Source of the DNA: CAYZMS01 sp964479625
GTDB lineage: Bacteria > Bacteroidota > Bacteroidia > Chitinophagales > Saprospiraceae
Assembly: GCA_964479625.1 (NCBI GenBank)
Contig: CAYZMS010000048.1
Coordinates: 1-20,929, forward strand
Length of the DNA: 20,929 nt
Direction: 5' to 3'
In this document: piece by piece, positions 13,371-20,051 of the stretch
How positions within the stretch are numbered: position 1 is the first letter of the stretch
Layout: every line of letters begins with the position of its first letter
Program-made: the position numbers and the translations under genes
The notes under the pieces: generated by a model
Seen by the model: the letters and a program-made list of their open reading frames with translations, nothing else
Told to the model about the DNA's origin: nothing
Databases searched by the model: none

Positions 13371-14555
13371 TTATACTAAAATAAAAGGAGGTGGCGTTCG
13401 ACTGCAATGTTTAGACCACATGCTTATGGTATTGGCCCCGGTATGATTAAAAACGAACCAGTCCCCCTCTTCAAGCCGTGGCAGCTCCACATTATTCAAC
13501 AGAACATCTCCGGCAAAACACAACGGTCCCACCACATTGTAGCGCCCGCTACCCACCTGGTTTGCAGCCTTTCGGTGGATCACAAAGTACGGATATTCTA
13601 TTTCCAGATCTGAATACACCTTACGTACAAACAGGTCGGCACCTACGTGCAGGTAAATAGTGCCAGGCAACCCACTTTTCCCCTCAGTGACATATTCTAC
13701 CCTGGAGACAGTACAACTTGACTCCTTATGCACGAACTTTCCATACTCTGTTATTAAGCGATAATTTTGGATCAGGCCTTCTATGACTTTCAAACCATCT
13801 GTAAAAGTCCGAACCGTATAGGCAGTATCCTCCTCGGTATCAAATTCGATCCCACCCCCAATATCAATAAACTCAATGCGCTGAACTATCCCCTTTTGAG
13901 TTCGCTGGGTGTTGATCTCGTCAGCCAGGTCTTTCAATTGCGCCAGGGCCCTAAGGTTTTCTTCAAAGTTTCGAACGCCAGACCCAATATGCATATGCAG
14001 CCCCTTGATCTGCTGGTGCTGAAGAGTAGCTCTCAAAATGGCTTCTTTCCGGCTAATGGGGACACCAAATTTGGATCCTTGCCGGGAGACATTAAATAAC
14101 TTTGGAGCATCTGCTTCCACCAAAGGATTTATTCTTAACCCCAATGTCCCGGTGAAATCCGGAGGGTAGCGTTCCAACTCTTCCAGGCAATTTGCATTCA
14201 CGATCAAGCCTGGTAAATATTTGTGGCAATATTCAATTTCCCGGCGGGTCTTTACAGGAGAATCGAAGACAATCTTTTCGTTGGGTACCCCTGCACTAAC
14301 GGCAAGTTGTACCTCCTCTGCGGAAGCAGCCTCCAGGCCCATACCCCTTTCGGCAATATGCTTTAAAACGGGTAATTGGTCACAGGTCTTGATCGCAATA
14401 GCATGTAGACAATTCGCAGGAAAATATTCCTGGAGCTGATCCAGGCGATGATCCAGGGCCTCCCGCAGATAAAAAATGATGGCCGGTTCTTCTTCAAGTG
14501 CTTTCCGGTGGTCTGCGCATATTTGCCGGATTACGGCTTCATCCAGCTGTACCAA
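13371..14555 (-). CDS. fold-type-III PLP decarboxylase-like protein (Orn/DAP/Arg decarboxylase family)
   Basis: Alanine-racemase-fold barrel plus C-terminal beta domain, as in ornithine, diaminopimelate and carboxynorspermidine decarboxylases. AIAIKTCDQ (52-60) gives the Schiff-base Lys56, HIGSG (189-193) the PLP-stacking His, DIGGGIEFD (231-239) the phosphate-binding glycines, and GPLCFAGD (343-350) the Cys346/Asp350 pair. Two usual motifs are altered: EPGR reads EYGK (270-273) and GAYT reads GANT (373-376), so the phosphate-binding Arg and Tyr are replaced. 394 residues, normal size. The only usable start after an in-frame TAA is TTG at 14555, overlapping the upstream PLP gene by 17 nt. Substrate not identified; it may be a decarboxylase of an unusual amino acid or a racemase-like enzyme. 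Confidence 0.8.
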   Translation of the reverse strand: MVQLDEAVIRQICADHRKALEEEPAIIFYLREALDHRLDQLQEYFPANCLHAIAIKTCDQLPVLKHIAERGMGLEAASAEEVQLAVSAGVPNEKIVFDSPVKTRREIEYCHKYLPGLIVNANCLEELERYPPDFTGTLGLRINPLVEADAPKLFNVSRQGSKFGVPISRKEAILRATLQHQQIKGLHMHIGSGVRNFEENLRALAQLKDLADEINTQRTQKGIVQRIEFIDIGGGIEFDTEEDTAYTVRTFTDGLKVIEGLIQNYRLITEYGKFVHKESSCTVSRVEYVTEGKSGLPGTIYLHVGADLFVRKVYSDLEIEYPYFVIHRKAANQVGSGRYNVVGPLCFAGDVLLNNVELPRLEEGDWFVFNHTGANTISMWSKHCSRTPPPFILV

Positions 14556-15957
14556 ATGTATTTAATTTTGCTCGAATAATATCAAGGACGGCATAGTCCA
14601 GCTCAAAGTCTACTTCTTTCTGTTCGATCATTTCCCGTACATTTTTAGACCCAATGGCCAGGCGAAGGAAGGAACTGTTAGTGTAGGCGACAGGCTGACC
14701 GATCACCAGGTTCTCAAAAGGGTAGGTAGCCGAATAATCATCAATTACAATAGACCGGTAAAGCTTTTTCAGTTCCTGATGATCCAGGTAGCGGCCATCC
14801 TTTTTGACACGGAAGGAGATAATAGTTTTGCTGGTCTTTTCCTGGAAGGGCATCAATTCAAAATGCGGGCAAGCCTCAATTGCACTGACCATGGTATTCC
14901 ACCACAGGTGAGTTACCCTTTCCACCTTTCCCGTGGGTAAGGTATTGAATTTTTTGATCTCCTCTAAGGCACAGGCCCAGCGCAACACACCGGCTCCACT
15001 CAACTGTTCGGGAAAATCCAGGAAGGGGCGCAAGGAGGCGGGCCAATCAAACTTTGAGAACACTTTGCCGAAATCAGAAGCAGCCGACCAGTCTTCTATC
15101 TTTCTCAGGCCCTCGACTATAAACTTCGGGACTAACATAGCTGCGCAAAAAGGTGGAGCCTGGTAAAACTTGGAACCCGTGATCATCAGCATCGCCCCCT
15201 TTTCAATCAGTCGGCTAATGATCGCTCCGCGGTGGCGAAATTGGCAAAGATCTACGGTCCACAATACCCGGGCGCTGGGAATCTTATCAATCAGGCTCAA
15301 ATTATCTTCAATTCCAGATTTGCTGCCATATACCAAGTTAATAACGAAACGGTGTTCAGGGTGCTCCTCTACCAATTTGATAATTTCGGCCTGGTGGTCA
15401 AGGATCTCTCCGCCCTCCGATCGGGCTCTAAAGTATACGGTTTCCACTTTTAGCTCGGGGGAAACGGGTTCCTCCTTATCCACCCTCTTTCCAAACTGGT
15501 TAAAGCTCCCAAAAAACTTCCCTTGTGCCGCCAATTTCGCCCCGGAACCCAATTCCTCCAGGCAGGTCATGATATTCATCAGCGGATAGCCGGGATACAT
15601 GAGGCGGGCAAAGATCAAGGGGTAGAAAATGAGGTCCGTGCCGGAAGGCGCAAAGAACAATTCGAAAGCATCGGCTTGCTCAGGATCGATATGCTCCTTA
15701 AGAGCAGTGCGCATGAATTCCTGGTATTCGATCCAATCAGCCTTATTATTCAAATTATGAATAAGCCGGTTGATCAATTCCACTTCCTCCTGGCAGGCCG
15801 GATTCCCGGTACAAGATCCCCGATTCAACAGGGGGCGGGTATTCACCAAGGGGGTTCCGTAGTAGGTTAATTCCTTTTCATCAATGAAAATGCGTTCATC
15901 AGCTCCGGTAGAAAGTAGAAAGGGTAAACGAGGAACCTGGTTGGACTTTTTAAACAC
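14539..15957 (-). CDS. fold-type-I PLP-dependent enzyme (class V aminotransferase-like), function unknown
   Basis: A 472-residue enzyme whose active-site layout marks it as a fold-type-I PLP protein. FFAPSGTDLIFYPL (101-114) is the cofactor-phosphate loop, VDLCQFRHRG (235-244) carries Asp236 and a Gln two residues later where the pyridine ring is held, and TGSKFYQAPPF (260-270) carries the probable Schiff-base Lys263. The pattern Asp-x-x-Gln then Ser-Lys resembles class V aminotransferases, cysteine desulfurases and kynureninases, but I do not recognise the subfamily. The N-terminal 60 residues, with NRGSCTGNPAC, seem specific to it. Start is GTG at 15957, overlapping the ArsC/Spx-like stop by 8 nt; its own stop overlaps the fold-III gene. 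The tight coupling suggests the two PLP enzymes act on one substrate chain. Confidence 0.75.
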   Translation of the reverse strand: MFKKSNQVPRLPFLLSTGADERIFIDEKELTYYGTPLVNTRPLLNRGSCTGNPACQEEVELINRLIHNLNNKADWIEYQEFMRTALKEHIDPEQADAFELFFAPSGTDLIFYPLIFARLMYPGYPLMNIMTCLEELGSGAKLAAQGKFFGSFNQFGKRVDKEEPVSPELKVETVYFRARSEGGEILDHQAEIIKLVEEHPEHRFVINLVYGSKSGIEDNLSLIDKIPSARVLWTVDLCQFRHRGAIISRLIEKGAMLMITGSKFYQAPPFCAAMLVPKFIVEGLRKIEDWSAASDFGKVFSKFDWPASLRPFLDFPEQLSGAGVLRWACALEEIKKFNTLPTGKVERVTHLWWNTMVSAIEACPHFELMPFQEKTSKTIISFRVKKDGRYLDHQELKKLYRSIVIDDYSATYPFENLVIGQPVAYTNSSFLRLAIGSKNVREMIEQKEVDFELDYAVLDIIRAKLNTFGTAG

Positions 15958-16306
15958 GAGTCAATAGGTTTTTGACGGCCTCCATATTCTTTTTGTTCTT
16001 TCCTATAAAAACCTGATCATCGATCAGGATCACAGGCCGTTTTAGAAAAGTATATTCCTGAAGCATATATTGGCGGTAATCTTCCTCCGTAAGAGCTTTT
16101 TCATGCAAGCCTAAAGAACGGTATTTTCTGGCCCTGCGGCTAAAAAGCGCTTCATAGGAACCGGCAAGGTCGTGCAGTTGCTCCAGTTGTTCGGCAGTCA
16201 GCGGTTCCGTTTTGATATCCTGTAATTCGAAACCTGGAGCACCTCCCAATTCCTCAATAGCCTTTTTGCAGGTGGAACATGTCGAAAGATGGAATATTTT
16301 TCGCAT
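15950..16306 (-). CDS. ArsC/Spx family thioredoxin-fold protein
   Basis: 118-residue protein of the arsenate reductase (ArsC)/Spx family. The N-terminus is a beta strand followed by HLSTCSTCKKA, with the reactive Cys10 and Cys13 in a CxxC arrangement. FLKRPVILIDDQVFIG near the C-terminus is the family's Arg-Pro block. I chose the ATG at 16306 because the strand and CxxC then sit at the family's usual distance; an in-frame start at 16360 adds 18 residues with no family counterpart. The stop overlaps the GTG of the fold-I PLP gene. No ars genes are nearby, so arsenate reduction is doubtful; many Bacteroidota homologues have no known role. It could be a redox partner or regulator for the operon it heads. 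Confidence 0.8.
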   Translation of the reverse strand: MRKIFHLSTCSTCKKAIEELGGAPGFELQDIKTEPLTAEQLEQLHDLAGSYEALFSRRARKYRSLGLHEKALTEEDYRQYMLQEYTFLKRPVILIDDQVFIGKNKKNMEAVKNLLTRV

Positions 16307-16452
16307 ACTCAGGTCAAATAAATCAAGAGGTACCCCAATCGGGGTTCCTGTTTTGAACACTGTAAAAAAATGTACAGGTGTTTAAATACACCGATTTAGT
16401 ATTCTTTTTCGGCGCGAGGGATTCGCTTTTCGAAAAAGTCTCAAGAATATGG

Positions 16453-16497
16453 TCCGGGCTGTTCCGGCTCATCCAACGAAAGGGGAAACAGCCCGGA
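16453..16497 (-). terminator. hairpin downstream of tal, terminator-like
   Basis: TCCGGGCTGTT (16453-16463) and AACAGCCCGGA (16487-16497) are perfect 11-bp GC-rich arms around 23 bases, and two more pairs form past a bulged A. It begins 6 nt after the tal stop on the minus strand. Only a weak T-rich run follows (ATATTCTTG), so it may attenuate or stabilise the 3' end and not be a full intrinsic terminator. Confidence 0.55.
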
Positions 16498-16503
16498 GAA
16501 AAA

Positions 16504-17160
16504 CTATTGATTGCCTTTGCGATAATCAGCAAGGAACTTTTCTAATCCGTTATCTGTCAGGGGGTGTTTCAAAAGCCCCAGAATGGAGTTCAATGGTCCG
16601 GTTATTACATCCGCTCCTTTTTGCGCAGCTTCGATAATATGCAGCGGCCCACGAATGGAAGCGGCAAGGATTTCGGTTTCAAACCCCTGAACGGCGTAAA
16701 TTTCGGCGATTTCCTCGATCAGGCTCATCCCGTTCCAGCCGATATCGTCAATCCGTCCAATGAAGGGGGAAACATAGGTAGCCCCTGCCTTTGCTGCCAA
16801 AATAGCCTGGCCGGCAGAAAATACCAGGGTGCAGTTGGTTAAGATCCCATTTTCAGCAAAATAACTTAGGGCTTTGACCCCATCCTTGATCATGGGTACT
16901 TTAACCACAATATTGCTGGCCAGCCCGGAGAGTCGCTTGCCTTCTTCTACAATGCCGTTAAAGTCGGTAGAGATCACCTCTGCGCTTACATCTCCATCAA
17001 CGATCTCGCAAATGGTCTTGTAGTGCTTGTCAATATTGTCCTGACCGGTTATGCCTTCCTTTGCCATCAGAGATGGGTTGGTGGTCACTCCATCCAGAAT
17101 ACCCAGGTCATTAGCTTCTTTAATGTCATCCAGGTTTGCGGTGTCGATAAAAAATTTCAT
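16504..17160 (-). CDS. tal: transaldolase (TalC/FSA family, transaldolase-type residues)
   Basis: Class I aldolase of the small 215-220-residue transaldolase subfamily, acting in the non-oxidative pentose phosphate pathway. MKFFIDTANLDDI gives the catalytic Asp6, GVTTNPSL (24-31) is the phosphate/substrate loop, and NIVVKVPM (83-90) holds the Schiff-base Lys87. Two positions separate transaldolases from fructose-6-phosphate aldolases: here they are Glu61 (in SAEVIS) and Phe133 (in VSPFIGRIDD), as in transaldolases, where aldolases have Gln and Tyr. 218 residues is typical. ATG start. No Shine-Dalgarno is seen. A 14-bp palindrome lies 46 nt upstream, a hairpin just downstream, and the SRP RNA gene with its terminators further upstream, so it is probably transcribed alone. 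Confidence 0.93.
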   Translation of the reverse strand: MKFFIDTANLDDIKEANDLGILDGVTTNPSLMAKEGITGQDNIDKHYKTICEIVDGDVSAEVISTDFNGIVEEGKRLSGLASNIVVKVPMIKDGVKALSYFAENGILTNCTLVFSAGQAILAAKAGATYVSPFIGRIDDIGWNGMSLIEEIAEIYAVQGFETEILAASIRGPLHIIEAAQKGADVITGPLNSILGLLKHPLTDNGLEKFLADYRKGNQ

Positions 17161-17205
17161 TTGGATTTGTGTTTTAAACGTGCAGAAAATGGGTGTGGGG
17201 CTACA

Positions 17206-17219
17206 TTTGCCTAGGCAAA
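17206..17219. promoter_or_regulatory. 14-bp perfect palindrome upstream of tal, possible operator
   Basis: TTTGCCTAGGCAAA is a perfect palindrome 46 bp ahead of the tal ATG. On the minus strand it overlaps a relaxed -7-like box TATTTTG (17222 to 17216) that has a TTG 21 nt upstream. Binding of a dimeric regulator here would block the promoter. The promoter match is imperfect, so this is a hypothesis. Confidence 0.45.
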
Positions 17220-17246
17220 ATACGTCAAAAAAAATGGCCTAAACAA

Positions 17247-17282
17247 CAAAAGGAAGCAGCGATTACGCACTACTTCCTTTTG
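17247..17282 (-). terminator. second hairpin terminator downstream of ffs
   Basis: CAAAAGGAAG (17247-17256) and CTTCCTTTTG (17273-17282) are perfect 10-bp arms; the 16-base loop contains an inner GCG/CGC pair. On the minus strand the stem follows directly on the ffs U-run and is itself followed by TTGTTTAGG, then TTTTTTTT. It reads best as a back-up terminator shielding tal from ffs transcription. Confidence 0.6.
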
Positions 17283-17285
17283 AAA

Positions 17286-17386
17286 AAAAATAAGGTGAGA
17301 CGCACAACGGGCGCTCGACCTGCCTACCCTTGCTCCGTTTCCGGCCTGGGGGAATTCAGCGGGAGCTGCTCCAAGTGCGCTCACCG
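17286..17386 (-). ncRNA. ffs: signal recognition particle RNA (small, 4.5S-type)
   Basis: On the minus strand the conserved SRP domain IV is present: the GNRA tetraloop hairpin CCGGAAACGG, flanked 5' by CCCCCAGG and 3' by AGCAAGGGTAGGC, giving the symmetric internal loop (AGG/AGCA) bound by Ffh. The Bacteroidota-like GCTGAATTCCCCCAGG segment precedes it. The ends close as a helix: GGTGAG (17385-17380) pairs with CTCACC (17299-17294), and CGCAC with GTGCG beside a bulged T. A run TTATTTTTTTT (17293-17283) follows, so the closing helix also acts as the intrinsic terminator. A good promoter lies just upstream. Length is about 100 nt. The RNA scaffolds Ffh for co-translational membrane targeting. 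The ends are estimated to within a few bases. Confidence 0.9.
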
Positions 17387-17391
17387 TAGTG

Positions 17392-17423
17392 TAAAGGTAA
17401 GTTCTTTATTTTTAATTTACAAA
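17392..17423 (-). promoter_or_regulatory. promoter of the SRP RNA gene
   Basis: On the minus strand TTTG (17423 to 17420), a 20-nt AT-rich spacer and TACCTTTA (17399 to 17392) match the Bacteroidota -33/-7 consensus except for the last base. The predicted start falls near 17386, just where the terminal helix of the RNA begins. Confidence 0.7.
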
Positions 17424-17476
17424 CGGGTTTGAAAAAGTTTCGTTTTCGAACAGCAGATAAGCACAAGCCCTTACCC

Positions 17477-17821
17477 CTATTTATCTGGGGGAATGATCTC
17501 AATTTTTTGACCAAAATACTGGACGAAGCGCTGCATATCATTGGCCAGGTCAGCATTCTGCGTAGCCCGGTAGTAGGTGTCTGCCAAAGCCCGAAGGGTT
17601 TGAAAGAAAAAGCGATCCATTTCGATCACCTGCATGTCTTTGGTCCAAAGGTCGATCTTGAAGGTTTCCAGGTTTTGGGCATCAAAGAAGGCAAGTAACA
17701 TCCCTTTTGCATCATGTGCTTCGGGGCCCTGGGGGCCGTCACTTGCTTTCCAGCGGATGCCGGCAGGAACGTTCTCCTTATCCAGGTCGATCTCAATATG
17801 TATACTTGTCTTTTTAGGCAT
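17477..17821 (-). CDS. gldC: gliding motility protein GldC
   Basis: Small cytoplasmic protein of the Bacteroidota gliding-motility set; its biochemical role is not established, and it is an accessory and not a core T9SS part. The 114-residue protein begins MPKKTSIHIEIDLDKENVP and contains the characteristic ETFKIDLWTKDMQV..EMDRFFFQTL and ADTYYRATQNADL segments, ending in FGQKIEIIP. I chose the ATG at 17821 to match the family N-terminus; the frame is open to a GTG at 17872 that overlaps the copA stop (17 extra residues), and an ATG at 17830 is also possible. It lies 43 nt after copA and is probably read through from it. gldB, its usual partner, is not in this window, and no other motility gene is adjacent. 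Confidence 0.85.
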   Translation of the reverse strand: MPKKTSIHIEIDLDKENVPAGIRWKASDGPQGPEAHDAKGMLLAFFDAQNLETFKIDLWTKDMQVIEMDRFFFQTLRALADTYYRATQNADLANDMQRFVQYFGQKIEIIPPDK

Positions 17822-17864
17822 ATTTTGCATGAAAGCCGTTTTGTGCTGGTGTTTGCCGGATCTT

Positions 17865-19988
17865 CTATTCACCCTGAATGCGGCGAAATCGCAACCGCAC
17901 AGAATTACCGATCACCACTAAGTCAGAAAAGGCCATAAAGATAGCACCCCACATGGGATTTAAAAAACCCAGCGCAGCAATTGGAATAGCCACCACATTA
18001 TAGGCAAAGGCCCAAAAAAGATTTTGTCGAATGGTGATCACCGTGGCTTTACTTATAGCTAAAGCAGCACGCAAACTCCCCAGGCGCCCGTTGAGCAATA
18101 CTACCTTTGCAGATTGAATAGCCACCTGGGTCGCATTACTTAAAGAGATCCCAACCGTGGCCTTCGCTAGCGCAGGAGCATCATTGATCCCATCGCCTAC
18201 CATAGCCGTTGGAGCCTGAGCAGAAAGCCGATCGAGACGATCCAGTTTATCAGTGGGTAATTGCTCTGCATAATATTCTTCCATTCCCAATTTCCTGGCC
18301 ATAGCCGCCACTTTGGGCCTTTGATCGCCGCTCAATAGAATGCTTTTCACCCCTTGCTGGTCCAAATATTCAATGAGGTCTGCTGCATCTTCCCTAAGAT
18401 CATCTTGTAGTTTTATACCAGCCAGGACCTCTTTATTTTCTACCAGGTATATCTGGTGATCTGTCGGCTCCCAGCCCTCAGGTAATACCCGGGCCGAGCC
18501 CAAGCGATATTCATTTTGCTGAAGATCGACCCCTTTTAAACCTTCTCCGGGAATTTCAGTAACGGATGCTAACCGGAGCTCATATCCATTTTGGGCGGCT
18601 GCCATTTCCTGCATCAAGGCCCTGGCAATGGGATGGCTGGAGTGTTTTTCCAATTCAAGGATCAACTTGTTCACTTTGCTTTTTTCCTGGCTGAAGTAAT
18701 CAATACCGGCTAACTGGAGTTGCCCGCTGGTCAGCGTTCCGGTTTTGTCGAATACCATATTCTTTATTCTGGCCAGCAATTCCACCGTTTGCCCCCCCCG
18801 GATCAAAATTCCTTTTCGGGCCAGCCTTCCCACACCTACCATAACGGCAGTAGGGGTAGCCAATCCCATAGCACAGGGACAAGAGATCACCAAGACCGCA
18901 ATAGCGTTCATTAATGCCTTTTGAGTGCTGACCCCAAAGGCAAAATGGCCAAGGAAGAAAGTTAAAAGGGCAATGGTTAGGACTACCGGCACAAAAACGG
19001 CGCTGATCTGATCAGCCAGGCGCTGAATGTCCGGTTTGTCCTGCTGTGCTGTTTTGACCAGTTCGATCATTTGCCCCAACACAGATTGCCGCCCAAGAGC
19101 AGTTACTTCCACCTGTAGGTTTCCCGACTGCAGCAGGGTGGCACCGTACACCTCTTCCCCTGCTTCCTTTTCCACCGGTTCGCTTTCTCCGGTTAGCATG
19201 GATTCATCCACTAAGGCCCTGCCAGAGCGTACCCGTCCATCTGTGGGTATTTTATCTCCCTGGTTGATCTGAAGAAGGTCTCCTTTTTTAAGTTCATTCA
19301 CCTCTAGCCTTACCAAAGCACCTGAGGGCATGATCTTCTTGGCCGTTTCTACCTGCAAAGCAGTGAGCGCTTCTATGGCAGTGGTCGTTTGCTTTACTGC
19401 CCGCCTTTCAAACCAATTACCCAGCAAGACCAGGGTGAAAATGGTGGCAGCCGTTTCGAAAAAAATGTAATCCCCATTTCCCTGAACAAGCCCGATCAAA
19501 CTGTAAATAAAAGCGGCTGTTCCGCCGATAAAGATCAATACATCCATATTGGGGACGCCTCCCCGAATAGAACTCAACGCACTTCGTCCGAAATGTAATA
19601 TGCCGATCGCAACTGGAGTAAGGGCGAGTAAAAGCTGAGCCCGGTAATTGTACATCAGCCCTGAATCTAAACCAACCATCATCGACAGGTGGCCGATCAG
19701 CAACGGAAGGGTAAAAATAGCGCTGATCAGTAATTTTCGTTCCAAAGTCCACCAAGATGGCTTGTCATTTTTCTCTACTATCTGATACCCCAGCTTATTT
19801 ATGCCCGCTTTTACTTCTTCCTCCCCTGGTTGATCCGCATCAGCTTGGTACCGGACCTCCTTGGTTTGAAAATTGACATAGACCTCCTTCAGGCCCTTAC
19901 GCTCTAAGAACCGGGTGATGGATTGAGCGCAATTAGCGCAATCCATGCCTTCTACCTTCAGCTCTATTATATTTGATCCAGATTTCAT
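17865..19988 (-). CDS. copA: Cu(I)-exporting P1B-type ATPase
   Basis: ATP-driven export of Cu(I) (or Ag) from the cytoplasm. One N-terminal heavy-metal domain carries MDCANC (15-20, Cys17/Cys20). About eight membrane helices follow, with the transport motif CPC at 370-372 in helix 6. Catalytic blocks are TGES (266-269), DKTGTLT with the phosphorylated Asp414, the HP motif at 452-453, and GDGINDAPAL (598-607). YN (663-664) in helix 7 matches Cu(I) pumps. The helix-8 motif normally reads MxxSS; here it is MAFSD (685-689), replacing the ligand Ser by Asp. 707 residues, usual for a one-HMA CopA. ATG start 63 bp from a divergent lipoprotein gene, with a small inverted repeat between them. No metal-sensor gene is visible. 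Confidence 0.93.
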   Translation of the reverse strand: MKSGSNIIELKVEGMDCANCAQSITRFLERKGLKEVYVNFQTKEVRYQADADQPGEEEVKAGINKLGYQIVEKNDKPSWWTLERKLLISAIFTLPLLIGHLSMMVGLDSGLMYNYRAQLLLALTPVAIGILHFGRSALSSIRGGVPNMDVLIFIGGTAAFIYSLIGLVQGNGDYIFFETAATIFTLVLLGNWFERRAVKQTTTAIEALTALQVETAKKIMPSGALVRLEVNELKKGDLLQINQGDKIPTDGRVRSGRALVDESMLTGESEPVEKEAGEEVYGATLLQSGNLQVEVTALGRQSVLGQMIELVKTAQQDKPDIQRLADQISAVFVPVVLTIALLTFFLGHFAFGVSTQKALMNAIAVLVISCPCAMGLATPTAVMVGVGRLARKGILIRGGQTVELLARIKNMVFDKTGTLTSGQLQLAGIDYFSQEKSKVNKLILELEKHSSHPIARALMQEMAAAQNGYELRLASVTEIPGEGLKGVDLQQNEYRLGSARVLPEGWEPTDHQIYLVENKEVLAGIKLQDDLREDAADLIEYLDQQGVKSILLSGDQRPKVAAMARKLGMEEYYAEQLPTDKLDRLDRLSAQAPTAMVGDGINDAPALAKATVGISLSNATQVAIQSAKVVLLNGRLGSLRAALAISKATVITIRQNLFWAFAYNVVAIPIAALGFLNPMWGAIFMAFSDLVVIGNSVRLRFRRIQGE

Positions 19989-19996
19989 ATCTATAG

Positions 19997-20010
19997 CGGA
20001 AACAATTCCG
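19997..20010. promoter_or_regulatory. small inverted repeat between copA and the divergent lipoprotein gene
   Basis: CGGAA (19997-20001) and TTCCG (20006-20010) enclose ACAA, and on the plus strand TCTTTTTTTC follows. Read as DNA it could be an operator serving both divergent genes; read as plus-strand RNA it resembles a weak terminator, which makes little sense ahead of a gene. No TAnnTTTG promoter is clear on either strand of this 63-bp gap. Confidence 0.35.
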
Positions 20011-20051
20011 TCTTTTTTTCAATTTAATATTTAAACAAAAATAACGAATTC

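Noticed and set aside
16332..16345. ACCCC-AATC-GGGGT hairpin ahead of the ArsC/Spx-like gene
   Set aside because: Only 5 bp, no downstream T-run and no link to a known regulatory RNA.
16307..16360. Longer start for the ArsC/Spx-like protein
   Set aside because: The 18 extra residues have no family counterpart, and the CxxC would lie too far from the N-terminus.
19417..19755. 112-residue open frame inside copA
   Set aside because: It is a shifted frame on the coding strand of copA with no motif of its own.
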